Shown here: in pieces, positions 17,705-27,300 of the stretch
Numbering within the stretch: the first letter of the stretch is position 1
Layout of the letters: each line of letters starts with the position of its first letter
DNA from: Acidobacteriota bacterium
GTDB taxonomy: Bacteria; Acidobacteriota; Terriglobia; Bryobacterales; Bryobacteraceae
Length of the DNA stretch: 44,951 nt
NCBI GenBank assembly: GCA_005808475.1
Contig: SYLY01000177.1
Coordinates: 1 to 44,951, forward strand
Direction of reading: 5' to 3'
Notes under the pieces: model-generated
The model's input: only the letters and a program-made list of their open reading frames with translations
The model's database searches: none
Told to the model about the DNA's origin: nothing
Program-made: the position numbers and the translations under genes

Positions 17705-17733
17705 CTTTTAGCATGACCTTCATAAACTGTCAA
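17705..17733 (-). promoter_or_regulatory. Candidate promoter of the toxin-antitoxin operon
   Basis: On the minus strand TTGACA (17733-17728) is a perfect -35 box. TAAAAG (17710-17705) follows after exactly 17 bp as a -10 box. The expected transcription start is only a few bases before the antitoxin ATG at 17696, so the mRNA may have almost no leader. Confidence 0.5.
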
Positions 17734-17819
17734 TTGATGCCAAACGACGGGGTGCGCGACGCAGGAGTGGAGGTTGAGCGAGATTCCTTTTTTTGCGGCA
17801 AGATGCGTATTCCGTTCGA

Positions 17820-18170
17820 AGTGGGCCACCCATTCCAGTGCGATGTGGGCCACCATTCCGGTGGGAAGTGAATCCACCGTTCCGGTGGGAAGTGGGTCCA
17901 CTTTTCCGGGCTGACCGGAACGGTGGCTCACATCACCGGAATGGAAGGGCACAGGAGGGTTGGCGCGCCGGGGTAATCCCGATGGCACGTGGTTTCCTGA
18001 ACAAGAAAGGAGATCACGTGCCGGAAAGAAGATTACCGATGCGTCAGATCAAGGAAGTCCTCCGACTCCACCATGAAGCCCATTTGAGCGAGCGCCAGAT
18101 CGCCCGCGCCTGCCAGGTCAGCCGCAGCACCGTGCAGCGTTACCTGCAACGCGCCGCGGATTGCTCATGA
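17820..18170 (+). mobile_element. Truncated IS21-type element: left end with repeated binding-site-like units and the start of istA
   Basis: 17830-17900 holds three imperfect tandem units of 23-24 bp (17830, 17853 and 17877) of the form CCATTCCGGTGGGAAGTG. Inverted copies follow at about 17914-17945 (CCGGAACGGTGGCTCACATC and onward). Multiple repeated sequences at the end, just before istA, are characteristic of IS21-family elements. Only the first 50 codons of istA follow. No istB, right end or target-site duplication was found, so this is a remnant. Confidence 0.7.
18018..18170 (+). pseudogene. 5' fragment of IS21-family transposase istA
   Basis: It starts with GTG at 18018 after GAAAGGAG. 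The 50-residue product contains MRQIKEVLRLHHEAHLSERQ and IARACQVSRSTVQRYLQRA, the N-terminal helix-turn-helix of IstA proteins. Full-length IstA is roughly 400-500 residues with a DDE catalytic domain, which is absent here. The reading frame ends at 18170 and nothing family-like continues in the other frames, pointing to deletion rather than a single frameshift. Confidence 0.8.
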
Positions 18171-18534
18171 CTTGGAAGAACTGGTCCGCACTCGGCGCGT
18201 GCGGGGCCTGTCCAGCGGCGCCAACGACGCCAACCCGCGCCTGCGTCGTCGCTTGGCGGAGCCTCCGGTCGAATTCCCCGAAATGGGAAGAGCAAGCGTC
18301 AAAGTCGTCAAGCCCGGGAGGATTGCGCGGCCAGTTTGCGCAGGGCCGGCTCCCGGCAAGAAGCACGGGGCACTATCGCTTCAGTAGTCGCCAGGATCGC
18401 GAAATCCCTATGACACTTCAGCAGAGCGGATGCTGTCCTCGCGGCACGAGGAAGCTGAGCGGTACGGCCGGCAGGCGGTCTGCGGGCATTCCGGGATTGC
18501 GCGCGGGATCCAGGTAAGACGCTTCGGGCCGCCT
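18171..18534. other. Gap without a recognisable gene
   Basis: This 364-bp stretch between the broken istA and the deacylase gene contains only short unconvincing reading frames. It is probably debris from the deletion that truncated the IS element, plus the downstream end of the minus-strand operon. Confidence 0.5.
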
Positions 18535-19569
18535 CTACAGCGTCCGAAGGTCGACATCGTGCCCGACGCACGCCACGCAATCGCCTTGACCCACCATCGA
18601 AGGCCCGCGATTGGCGACCAGGATTCCATCGGCATGCGCCCAAACTTTCGCCGGTTCCCGATCCGGATTCTCGATCGAGAAGACCTGGCCGAGCAGATCG
18701 CCTTTCTTCACCGCCTCGCCGAGGTCGACGCAGTTCTCATACATTCCGGACTCCGGCGCGAAGCGATAGTCTTCCCGGTCGAGTGACTGGACCCAGCGCG
18801 CCGGTCCGAGTCCGGCTTCGGCCCTCGACTTCTCCTTGCCTCGCAGCACGCCGCAGTGGATCAGCACGTTGCGCAGTCCGGCCTGGCACTGGCGGTGGAT
18901 CGAGGCGGGGACCATCTCGGCGCCGCCCATCTCGGTCGTGATGACGATCTTGCCTTGACCTTCGGCTTCGGTGGGAAGCAATCCGGTTCCCGCGACATCG
19001 GCGTAGAGGAACGTCACCTCGGTGAGGAACGCCTCGGCCGCGCGCAACATTCGGGTGCGCTGTTGGAGATCCGGAACCAGGTGCATATGCGCGCATGGCA
19101 GGAAGCCCATGCTGCGCCCTCCCGTATGCAGGTCGATCACGTACTCAGACATGGGGAACAGCACCGTTGTCAGGTAGTGCGCGAGGATCTCGCTGGGCGT
19201 GCCGTTCGGATTGCCCGGAAAGCAGCGGTTGAAGTTGCGTCCGTCGAGCGGCGACAGCCGCGTCGATGCTTTCGATGCGGGCGGATTCAGGCACGGAATC
19301 AGGATCAATGTGCCCGTGACATCTTCGGGCGTCAGTTCACGCCACAGCCGCAGGATCGCCACTTGGCCCGGATATTCGTCGCCGTGGTTGCCCGCCATGA
19401 GCAGCACCACCGGACCATCGCCGTTGCGGATCACGCTCACCGGAACCCGCAAGTTCGCCCAGCCGCCGAGATTGTGCGAGTACGGAATCGCGAGGTGGCC
19501 GCTTTGTTTTCCGGGCCGCCCGTAGTCGAGACCGGTGTGGATTGGATTGACGCTCATGGAACTTGTCAT
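18535..19569 (-). CDS. Succinylglutamate desuccinylase/aspartoacylase family zinc deacylase (DoeB-like)
   Basis: A 344-residue cytoplasmic-type protein. Zinc ligands are visible as GNHGDE (His62, Glu65) and IDLHTGG (His148). RNFNRCFPG (Arg111 region) would bind the carboxylate, and ITTEMGGA carries the likely catalytic Glu. The C-terminal part (APESGMYENCVDLGEAVKKG, SIENPDREPAKVWAHADGIL) is the beta domain of the family. Closest in feel are DoeB-type N-acetyl-diaminobutyrate deacetylases, but other N-acyl amino acids are equally possible. The start lies 1 bp after the DUF1501 gene's stop, so it is last in a regulator, cytochrome, DUF1501, deacylase operon. An alternative ATG is at 19557. Confidence 0.87.
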   Translation of the reverse strand: MTSSMSVNPIHTGLDYGRPGKQSGHLAIPYSHNLGGWANLRVPVSVIRNGDGPVVLLMAGNHGDEYPGQVAILRLWRELTPEDVTGTLILIPCLNPPASKASTRLSPLDGRNFNRCFPGNPNGTPSEILAHYLTTVLFPMSEYVIDLHTGGRSMGFLPCAHMHLVPDLQQRTRMLRAAEAFLTEVTFLYADVAGTGLLPTEAEGQGKIVITTEMGGAEMVPASIHRQCQAGLRNVLIHCGVLRGKEKSRAEAGLGPARWVQSLDREDYRFAPESGMYENCVDLGEAVKKGDLLGQVFSIENPDREPAKVWAHADGILVANRGPSMVGQGDCVACVGHDVDLRTL

Positions 19570-19570
19570 T

Positions 19571-20953
19571 CTATGTCAGAATCTCGCGCACCACCTTGCC
19601 GTGCACATCGGTGAGGCGGAAATCGCGGCCGCTGTAGGAATAGGTGAGCCGCGTGTGGTCGATCCCCATCAAGTGCAGGATCGTCGCGTGCAGATCGTGA
19701 ACGTGGACCCGGTTTTGCTCCGCCTTGAATCCGAAATCGTCAGTCGCGCCATGGGTCATGCCGCCCTTCACTCCGCCACCCGCCATCCACAGCGAAAACC
19801 CGAACGGGTTGTGGTCGCGCCCGTTCTGCACCTTGACGCGAGAGCTGGTTTCGACCGACGGCGTGCGCCCGAACTCGCCCGTGCACACGATCAGTGTCTC
19901 CTCGAACAGGCCGCGCGACTTCAAATCATCGATCAGCGCCGCCATGGGACCATCCACATTGGCCGCCAGCTTCTTGTGGATCATGATGTCATCGTGGTTG
20001 TCCCACGGCTGCAGGTTGCCGTAGTAGAGCTGCACCATTCGGACGCCGCGCTCCACCAGCCGCAGCGCGTGCAGGCAGCCGCGCCCGAAATCGCTGTCGC
20101 CGTAACGCGCCCGCACCTTCTCTGGCTCGCTCGCGATGTCGAACGCCTCGGGCGCCTCCGTCTGCATCCGGAAAGCGACCTCCATCGACTGCACCGCTGC
20201 TTCGAGTTGCGAATCGTCCGCGCGTTTCTCGGCATGCCAGCGATTCAGTTCGCGGAGGAGATCCACTTGACGGCGCTTCGACTCAGGCGCGCGATCGCCG
20301 TCGCGCAAGTATTGGATCATCTCGCGCGGGTTCTTGATATTGTTCGGGATGTAGACGCCTTGGTAGATCGCGGGCAGGAAACTCGAGTTCCACAGTGGCG
20401 ATCCCACCACGGGCATGCCCGGACACATCACCACGTAACCCGGCAGATTCTGGTTCTCGGTTCCCAGCCCGTAGATCAGCCATGAGCCCATCGACGGGCG
20501 GCTCTGCAGGTTCTCGCCGCAGTTCATCATCTGCAGCGACGGCTCATGATTCGGAATGTCGGTGTACATTGACCGGATCACGCAAAGATCGTCGGCGCGA
20601 TCGCCGATTTGCGGAAAGATCTCGCTGATCTCGATTCCGCTCTTGCCGCAACGCCGGAACTGGAACGGCGACTTCATCAGGGCGCCCGTCTTGCGCTCGG
20701 TTTTCGGAGTTCCTCCCGGCATCGGCTGGCCGTGATAGCGCTCGAGCATCGGCTTCGGGTCGAACGTGTCCACTTGAGACATGCCGCCGTTCATCACGAG
20801 GAAGATGACCCGCTTGGCCTTGGGCGCAAAGTGCGGCTGCTTCGGCGCGAACGGGTTCTCCGCCGCCGCGCACACCGAGCGCAGTGCGGCGATACCGAAA
20901 CCGGCGCCGATCGTATGAAGCGTTTCACGGCGAGAGAGGAAGGGCATGATCAT
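19571..20953 (-). CDS. DUF1501 domain protein (sulfatase-like fold), exported
   Basis: A 460-residue protein beginning MIMPFLSRRETLHTIGAG with a Tat-like twin-Arg leader. The DUF1501 landmarks are all present: KRVIFLVMNGGMSQVDTFDP, PFQFRRCGKSGIEISEIFP, MYTDIPNHEPSLQMMNCG, ARYGDSDFGRGCLHALRLVE, WDNHDDI, TGEFGRTP, GRDHNPFGFSLWMAGGGVKG and DLHATILHLMGIDHTRLTY. The His/Asp residues of these motifs form an alkaline-phosphatase-like metal site; the reaction is unknown. The chosen ATG at 20953 shares one base with the stop codon of the upstream PSD1 gene (TGATG), implying translational coupling. An upstream extension of the frame overlaps that gene and is not family-like. Confidence 0.92.
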   Translation of the reverse strand: MIMPFLSRRETLHTIGAGFGIAALRSVCAAAENPFAPKQPHFAPKAKRVIFLVMNGGMSQVDTFDPKPMLERYHGQPMPGGTPKTERKTGALMKSPFQFRRCGKSGIEISEIFPQIGDRADDLCVIRSMYTDIPNHEPSLQMMNCGENLQSRPSMGSWLIYGLGTENQNLPGYVVMCPGMPVVGSPLWNSSFLPAIYQGVYIPNNIKNPREMIQYLRDGDRAPESKRRQVDLLRELNRWHAEKRADDSQLEAAVQSMEVAFRMQTEAPEAFDIASEPEKVRARYGDSDFGRGCLHALRLVERGVRMVQLYYGNLQPWDNHDDIMIHKKLAANVDGPMAALIDDLKSRGLFEETLIVCTGEFGRTPSVETSSRVKVQNGRDHNPFGFSLWMAGGGVKGGMTHGATDDFGFKAEQNRVHVHDLHATILHLMGIDHTRLTYSYSGRDFRLTDVHGKVVREILT

Positions 20954-23658
20954 CAATCCACGAAACTGAATTCGCTCGAACTCAACAGCACTTGCGCGTA
21001 GGCGGCCAGCGGCTCGCCGCCGGCGGTATCCGCCAGGAAGCGTTTCGCGGCCTCCGATTCGCGCGGTTCGGGGTCGCGCCCGAACAGCAACGCATACGCG
21101 AAGCGCACTCGATCGTCCCAGCCCGTCGCGCTCGCCGCGATCCGTTGCGCCAGCGCTTCCGATTGCTCCTTGACGAAGGCGCTGTTCAGGAAAAACAGCC
21201 GCTGCACGGAGGTATTGGTGGCAACGCGCTTTTCGGCGTGGATCGAGGGGTCGGGAAAATCGAAGAGCGTCAGCCTGCGCTCGGTGCGGAATCGGCTCAC
21301 TTCGCCATAAAGCGTGCGGCGGCGGAAGTCTTGGTCCCACTTCATCGCTGGGCCGCCCATCTTCAGGTCGAGTTTTCCTGAAGCGGCGAGCATCGAATCG
21401 CGCATTGCTTCAACGTCCATGCGGCGGCGTGGAAAGCGTGACAACAACCGGTTGTCCGCGTCTTTCGCGAGCGCTTCTTTCGATGGCTGGCTGCTCATCG
21501 CGTAGGCGGAAGAAAGCACGATGCGGCGGTGGAGTTTCTTGATCGACCAGCCGGACTCCATGAACTCGACGGCCAGATAATCCAGGAGCTCCGGATGGCT
21601 TGGCCGGTCTCCAGCGGCTCCGAAATTGCTCGGCGTGCGAACCAGACCGGCGCCAAAATGGTGATGCCAAACCCGATTCACCAGTACTCGCGCGGTCAAC
21701 GGATTCGACTCGGCCGCGATCTGCGCGGCCAAGTCGAGCCGGCCGCTTCCGTTTCGCAACGGGGCGGGGCCCGGTTTGCCGAGCACCGACAGGAAATGGC
21801 GCGGGATGATCTCGCCCATGTTGTACGGGTCACCGCGGCGGTGCAGCGGCATGTCGCTCGGCGTCCTGGTGTCGGAGAGGATGTGCAGGAACGGATACCG
21901 CTCGGGCAGCGCCTTCTTCGCGTCCGCGAGTTCGCGTCGCGTGGCCGCGAGCTTTGCCTGGGCGGCGGCATCGAGGTACGGCTCGATCTCCTTGTCTTCG
22001 AGGTACAGTACGCCAGCGCCGCGCTCTTCGCCGTCGGTCTTGCGCTTGGCATCGAACAGGTTGCCGAGGAAGACGTACTTGTCGCGAGGCAGCGCCTTGG
22101 TCTCCGCGCGGCAGCCCTTGCAGTAGATATCGTACGGGTCGGTGGACTTCTTCGATTCCTCGATCACCTTCTCGTTGTAGGCGGTCAGCGCTTCCTGCTC
22201 GGCGACTAACGCGTCCACCATCACTTGAAACTCGCGTGCCGCCTTCTCGGCGTTTGTGCGATCAGCTTTGGTCTTCAGTGTGTCCCAGAATCCGAGAAGC
22301 GAGTGATCGTGCGGCTGGGCAAGGTAGGCCGCCCACCGGGCGAGAATCTTTCGATCGAGCCCGGCGTGCGGAGCCTCCACCCGGTGAAGCGCCGCCCACG
22401 CCGCGAGCAGATAACGTCCGGAGGATTTCGCTTCCCGCTCACGGAACTGCTTGCGCTGTGCTTCGAAGAAGTCCTTGATCTGTCCCTCGGCTGCTTTGAC
22501 GCGCTTGTCCGCTGCATCATAGGCAGCTACCGTCCCGGCCGGCGCGAGCGGCTCTTCGCGCGATTCGGTGGAGGCCAGCACGCCGCCGATGGCATAGTAG
22601 TCCGAGTTCGGGATCGGGTCGTACTTGTGATCGTGACAGCGCGCGCAAGCGACCGTGAGCCCGAGGAATCCGCGTGACACGGCATCGATGCGATCCTGCA
22701 ACTCGTCCGCGCGCGCCTTCACCGGCTCGACCACGGTGTGGAACCACGGGCCCAGCGCGAGGTAGCCCACCGCTGGGGTCAGCTTCCGCTCGCCGGGTTT
22801 GTCCATCAAGTCACCCGCGATCTGCGCCTTCACGAACGTGTCGTATGGCATGTCCTGATTGAAGGCGTTCACGACCCAATCTCGATAGCGCCAACCGTTG
22901 GGGAAGGGAATCGGCGCCACGCTGATTCCGTCGGCATCGGCGTATCGCGCTACGTCGAGCCAGTGACGGCCCCAGCGTTCGCCGTAGCGTTCCGATGCCA
23001 GCAACCGGTCGACCGCGGTCGCGCGCGCTTCGGCCGAGTGATCGATGGCGAAGGCGCGATACTCATCGAGCGTTGGCGGAAGTCCGGTGAGATCGATCGT
23101 GACACGCCGCAACCAAACCGCGGGGCTGGCCGGCGGCGCGGGCTCCAGATCCTTGGCCTCGAGCGCCGCGAGGACGAAATGGTCGGCCGGAGTCCGGGCC
23201 CAGGCAACGTTCTTCACGCGCGGAAGCGCGGCCTTCACCGGAATCTGGAACGACCAGAACTTGCGGCGGTCTCCGAGTGCCGCCGCGGGTTCCGGAAGCT
23301 CCGGTCCGGAACCGAAATGAACTCCCGACTTCACCCAGCCTTCGAGCGCGGCGATCTCCGCGCCATTCAACTTGCCGCCGGGTGGCATCTGGATTCGCTC
23401 GTGGGTGTGAGTCACCACGCGGAGCAGCAGGCTTTCCGCGGGGGCGCCCGGAACCACGGCCGGACCCGATACTCCGCCCTTCAATACCGCTTCCCTCGAA
23501 TCGAGCCGCAAGCCGCCCTGCTTGGCTTGGGCATGGCACGCAAGGCATTTCGCGGCGAGCAACGGCTGGACTCGGGAACGGTAGAACTCCACCGGGTCGC
23601 CGGGCTGTTGCGCCGCGGCAGCGACGGAAACCAGCGCGATCAGCCAACCGCGAGACAT
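20953..23658 (-). CDS. PSD1 and planctomycete cytochrome c domain protein (DUF1549/DUF1553)
   Basis: A 901-residue exported protein with a short signal peptide (MSRGWLIALVSVAAAAQ). The planctomycete cytochrome c domain (about 25-115) carries the heme-binding CLACH and the family sequence MPPGGKLNGAEIAALEGWV. DUF1549 follows (about 155-360, DHFVLAALEAKDLEPAPPAS, YGERWGRHWLDVARYADADG and CARCHDHKYDPIPNSDYY, a second CxxCH). DUF1553 is C-terminal (about 600-880, LDLAAQIAAESNPLTARVLV, NRVWHHHFGAGLVRTPSNFG). Such proteins usually pair with a DUF1501 protein encoded directly downstream, as here, and are thought to act in periplasmic catabolism. The 5' end overlaps the gntR gene by 19 bp. Confidence 0.93.
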   Translation of the reverse strand: MSRGWLIALVSVAAAAQQPGDPVEFYRSRVQPLLAAKCLACHAQAKQGGLRLDSREAVLKGGVSGPAVVPGAPAESLLLRVVTHTHERIQMPPGGKLNGAEIAALEGWVKSGVHFGSGPELPEPAAALGDRRKFWSFQIPVKAALPRVKNVAWARTPADHFVLAALEAKDLEPAPPASPAVWLRRVTIDLTGLPPTLDEYRAFAIDHSAEARATAVDRLLASERYGERWGRHWLDVARYADADGISVAPIPFPNGWRYRDWVVNAFNQDMPYDTFVKAQIAGDLMDKPGERKLTPAVGYLALGPWFHTVVEPVKARADELQDRIDAVSRGFLGLTVACARCHDHKYDPIPNSDYYAIGGVLASTESREEPLAPAGTVAAYDAADKRVKAAEGQIKDFFEAQRKQFREREAKSSGRYLLAAWAALHRVEAPHAGLDRKILARWAAYLAQPHDHSLLGFWDTLKTKADRTNAEKAAREFQVMVDALVAEQEALTAYNEKVIEESKKSTDPYDIYCKGCRAETKALPRDKYVFLGNLFDAKRKTDGEERGAGVLYLEDKEIEPYLDAAAQAKLAATRRELADAKKALPERYPFLHILSDTRTPSDMPLHRRGDPYNMGEIIPRHFLSVLGKPGPAPLRNGSGRLDLAAQIAAESNPLTARVLVNRVWHHHFGAGLVRTPSNFGAAGDRPSHPELLDYLAVEFMESGWSIKKLHRRIVLSSAYAMSSQPSKEALAKDADNRLLSRFPRRRMDVEAMRDSMLAASGKLDLKMGGPAMKWDQDFRRRTLYGEVSRFRTERRLTLFDFPDPSIHAEKRVATNTSVQRLFFLNSAFVKEQSEALAQRIAASATGWDDRVRFAYALLFGRDPEPRESEAAKRFLADTAGGEPLAAYAQVLLSSSEFSFVD

Positions 23659-24338
23659 TCGCGCTCCTTGCGATTGGCGCGGTACTCGCGGACGTGCGTG
23701 GTCCAGCCGAAGACTCCTTTTTCGAACGCCGCCATGGCCGCGTCCGCGTCTCCCTTGGAGATCGCCTTCAGAATCGGCTCATGGGAGCGCGCGTCCTCGG
23801 CAAGATCGAAGCTCGGTTCGGAAACGATCTGAATCACACTGAATCCGAACAGCGGCAGAACCAGGCGCCGCAGGGTGTTTTCGAGGACTTCGTTGCCCGA
23901 CGCTTGCCAAACGGCCTCGTGCCAGGCGTAGTCCCGCTGAACGTAGAGGCGCGGATTCTTGTCGCGTGCCGCCTCGCGCACCAGATCGTGCAGTTCTTTC
24001 AGCCGCCGGATATCGCCCTTCCGCGCGCGCCGTGCTGCTTCCGCCACGGCCATCCGTTCGAGTGGAATCCGGACGAAGAAGGTTTGGGCGATTTCGTCAT
24101 GGGTCAGCGCGGTGATGTTGGTGGCCGTGTTGGAACGTTTGCTGATCAACCCTTCCGACTCGAGTTGAATCACAGCCTCGCGCACCGCAGTCACGCTCGT
24201 CCCGAGCTGCGATGCCAGGGTTCTCTCCACCACACGCTCGCCGGGTTGCAACGATCCGTCGAGAATCGCGCGCCGCACCTCGGCGGCGATCTGATGGCGC
24301 AGCGTGATGGTTTGTACCCTGCTCTTTGCAATGGGCAT
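23640..24338 (-). CDS. GntR-family transcriptional regulator, FCD (FadR) subfamily
   Basis: A 232-residue cytoplasmic regulator. The N-terminal winged helix-turn-helix (about residues 10-75) has TLRHQIAAEVRRAILDGSLQ, PGERVVERTLASQLGTSVTA and VREAVIQLESEGLI. The C-terminal all-helical FCD ligand domain (about 90-215) shows RIPLERMAVAEAARRA, AWHEAVWQASGNEVLEN and ARSHEPILKAISKGDADAA, with the Asp/His residues that bind a metal and organic-acid ligands. It leads the operon and overlaps the PSD1 gene by 19 bp. The palindrome ATGATATATCAT just upstream is a likely operator, so it probably controls itself, its operon and the divergent receptor gene. Confidence 0.92.
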   Translation of the reverse strand: MPIAKSRVQTITLRHQIAAEVRRAILDGSLQPGERVVERTLASQLGTSVTAVREAVIQLESEGLISKRSNTATNITALTHDEIAQTFFVRIPLERMAVAEAARRARKGDIRRLKELHDLVREAARDKNPRLYVQRDYAWHEAVWQASGNEVLENTLRRLVLPLFGFSVIQIVSEPSFDLAEDARSHEPILKAISKGDADAAMAAFEKGVFGWTTHVREYRANRKERECLAVG

Positions 24339-24345
24339 TGCTCAT

Positions 24346-24357
24346 ATGATATATCAT
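24346..24357. promoter_or_regulatory. Perfect palindrome ATGATATATCAT, probable GntR operator
   Basis: A 12-bp perfect palindrome centred between gntR (start 24338, minus) and the TonB receptor gene (start 24395, plus). Its size, symmetry and position fit the operators of FadR-type GntR regulators. The whole divergent gap is only 56 bp, so binding here should affect both promoters. Confidence 0.6.
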
Positions 24358-24394
24358 CGTTCAAGGTCTCAACCTGAGGCCGGAGAGGTGTTCC

Positions 24395-27300
24395 TTGCTT
24401 TTGCGATATCTGCCGGCGCTCGTTCTCCCCGCGCTCCTCTGGTGCCAGGGAGGAACGGTAGGCAACATCACCGGGCTCATCAGCGATCAGAGCGGTTCCG
24501 CGATTCCACAGGCTTCGCTCGCGATTCGCAACACCGCCACCAACCAGACGCGCCAGACGGCCACCAACTCTTCCGGCATCTATTCGGCGAACAGCCTTCC
24601 GGTGGGCAGCTACGAGATCAAGGCCACCGCGCCCGGATTCCAGACCTCGGAAGTCAAGGACATCAAGCTCGATGTCGGCGCCACGCTTCGACAGGACATC
24701 TCGATGCGCGTGGGCCAGGTATCGGAGACGGTCGAGGTGGCGGCGCAGGCCCCTCTGCTCAACACGGAGAGCGCGAGCACGGGCCAGATCATCGAGGCCA
24801 AGCGCGTGACCGAGCTTCCGCTCAATGGCCGCGACTTCCAGCAACTGCAGCTCCTGAGCCCCGGAACCGTCTCGGGCACGAATTTCCAAACAGGACAGGG
24901 CTTGAGCGGCGGCGCGAGTTCGCTCACCACAACCGGCACGATGAATGTTTCAAACGGCGGACGGCCCGGGCAGGTGCTGTTCACGATCGACGGCTCGAAC
25001 GCGTCGAACCAGAACGGCCGCGGCATCGTGCTGACTCCTTCGATTGACGAGATCCAGGAGTTCAAGACAGAGACGTCGAACATGTCGGCTGAGTTCGGCT
25101 ACGGCAGCATGACCGTCAACGTCTCGGTCAAGTCGGGAACGAACAAATTGCACGGCGCCGCCTGGGAATTTCTACGCAACGACAAGATGGATGCGCGCCC
25201 GTTCTTCGCGGCGCGGAAGCCGCCGTTGCGCCGGAATCAGTTCGGGGCCAACGCGGGTGGACCGGTGATCATTCCCAAGCTCTATGACGGGCGCGACAAG
25301 ACATTCTGGTTCTTCAACTACGAAGGGCTGCGGCTGCGGCAAGGACAAACCTTCGCGCCTTCGGTGCCAACGGCGCGGATGCGCACGGGTGATCTCGGCG
25401 AATTGACCAACACGATGTGGGACCCGGCGACCACGGCGCCGAATCCGAATCAGGCGAATGCATTCATCCGCCAGCCGTTCCCGAACAACGTCATTCCGGG
25501 TAGCCGCATCGATCCGATCGCGCGATTCTTCCTTGCGCCCGAATGGATTCCCCTGCCCATTCAGCCCGGCATCGCCGCGAACCTGCGGCGCGAGTTCAGC
25601 GTGCCGAGCCACTACAATCAGCAGACCGTCAAGGTCGACCACCGCTTCTCCGATAGCGACAACATTAGCGGACGGTTCTCGGGCAAGCGTGCGGTCGAAG
25701 GCAGCTATGGCAACTACCACGGGTTGAATCCATTCGACCCGGGCGCCAATCCGAAACGCCCGCACGGCTACAACGCCGTGCTGAACTGGACGCATATTTT
25801 CAGTCCCACCAAGATGCTCGACGCTCGCGCTTCGTTTAGCCGGGCGAAGGTGCTGTTCGACACGCCTAACTTCGGAACCACCGATTTCACGACGCAACTC
25901 GGGATTCAAGGCTTCGGGCCCGGCGTGTCGGATGTCTATCCGAGCTACCCGGTGATGAACATCACGGGCTTCACGGGGCTGCCGCAGGGTTTTCTCCTCA
26001 ACTACACGTCGAACAATTTCGAGTACACGGCCAACTACACCATGGTTCGTGGAAAGCACACGTTCAAGATGGGCGAGACCTTCCGGTCATGGCACCAGAA
26101 TCTCACAACGAGCGGGCAAGGCAGCGGCACGTTCGGCTACACGGGAACCTACACCAACAATCCCGCGAACCTCTCGAACACAGGCGCCGGGCTCGGGGAT
26201 TTTCTCCTCGGCATTCCGTTCTCGGCGAGCCGCTACGTTCCGCCGGGCTGGTACTACCAGCGCCTGCGCAACAACTGGGCTTATTTCACCGATGATTGGA
26301 AGGTCTCGCCAAAGCTGACGGTGAATCTCGGACTGCGCTGGGAACTGAACCTGCCCACCACCGAAAAGCGGCAGCAGTTTGCGAGTTTCCTGCCGAGCGC
26401 GCGAGGTGGGCGCGGAGCGATCATGGTGCCGAATCAGAAATCGGTCTCCCCGCCGTTCCTGCAGAGTTCCGTCGAGCGGGCATGGCCCTTCTACAGCCAG
26501 TTCTCGGTCTTCGCGACGGATGTTGGCATCAGTGACAAGTACCTGCGGGCGATCGGATATCACAGTTGGGCGCCACGCCTCGGAATCGCCTACAAGCTCG
26601 ACAACAAGACGGTGATCCGCACCGGATACGGCATCTTTTGGGTGCAACTCGACGGCAATCGCGAAAGCGAATTCGAGTCGGTGCCGTTCCTGATTCGCGA
26701 GTCGGGGATTCTGAACGATCCGTTCATCCCCGGCCGCAACACGCGCAACTTCCTTCCGGCCGGATCGTCGTTCAGTCAATTCGCGACGCTGCTCGCGCAT
26801 GATCCGGAAGCGCGCGACTTCGGCTATTCGCAGCAGTGGAACTTCGCCGTGCAGCGCCAATTGCCCGGGCAGTTCTCGGTGGACCTGGCTTATGTCGGAA
26901 CGAAGGGGACGCGGCTGCAGAGCAGCCGGGGAATCAATGTTCCGCGGGAAGGTCCGGGTGTGGTTCAGCCCCGGCGGCCGTTTCCCGATTTCGGCGTCAT
27001 CACCTGGAACGATCAGTCGGCGTCGTCGACTTATCATTCGTTCCAGTTCAAGGTCGAACGCCGCTTCCACAAAGGGCTTTCGCTGTTGACGTCGTTCACC
27101 AAGTCGAAGAGCATCGATCAGGATTCCACCAACGGGGAAGGTTTGTACGATCCCTACAACGGCCGTTTGATGCGCGGACCGTCCCTGTTCGACGTGCCGC
27201 GTGTCTTCACCACCGGGCTCGTTTGGGAACTGCCTTGGCTGCGCGCGAGCACCGGGAAGGCGCAACGTCTGCTGCTCGGCGGCTGGACGCTCGGCGCGCT

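Noticed and set aside
18161-18534. Several short frames after the truncated istA
   Set aside because: They are biased in composition, lack start signals and match nothing I recognise. They look like IS debris.
19569-21340. Longer upstream start for the DUF1501 gene (21340)
   Set aside because: The extension overlaps the PSD1 gene by nearly 400 bp and is unlike the family. The Tat-like leader begins at the coupled ATG at 20953.
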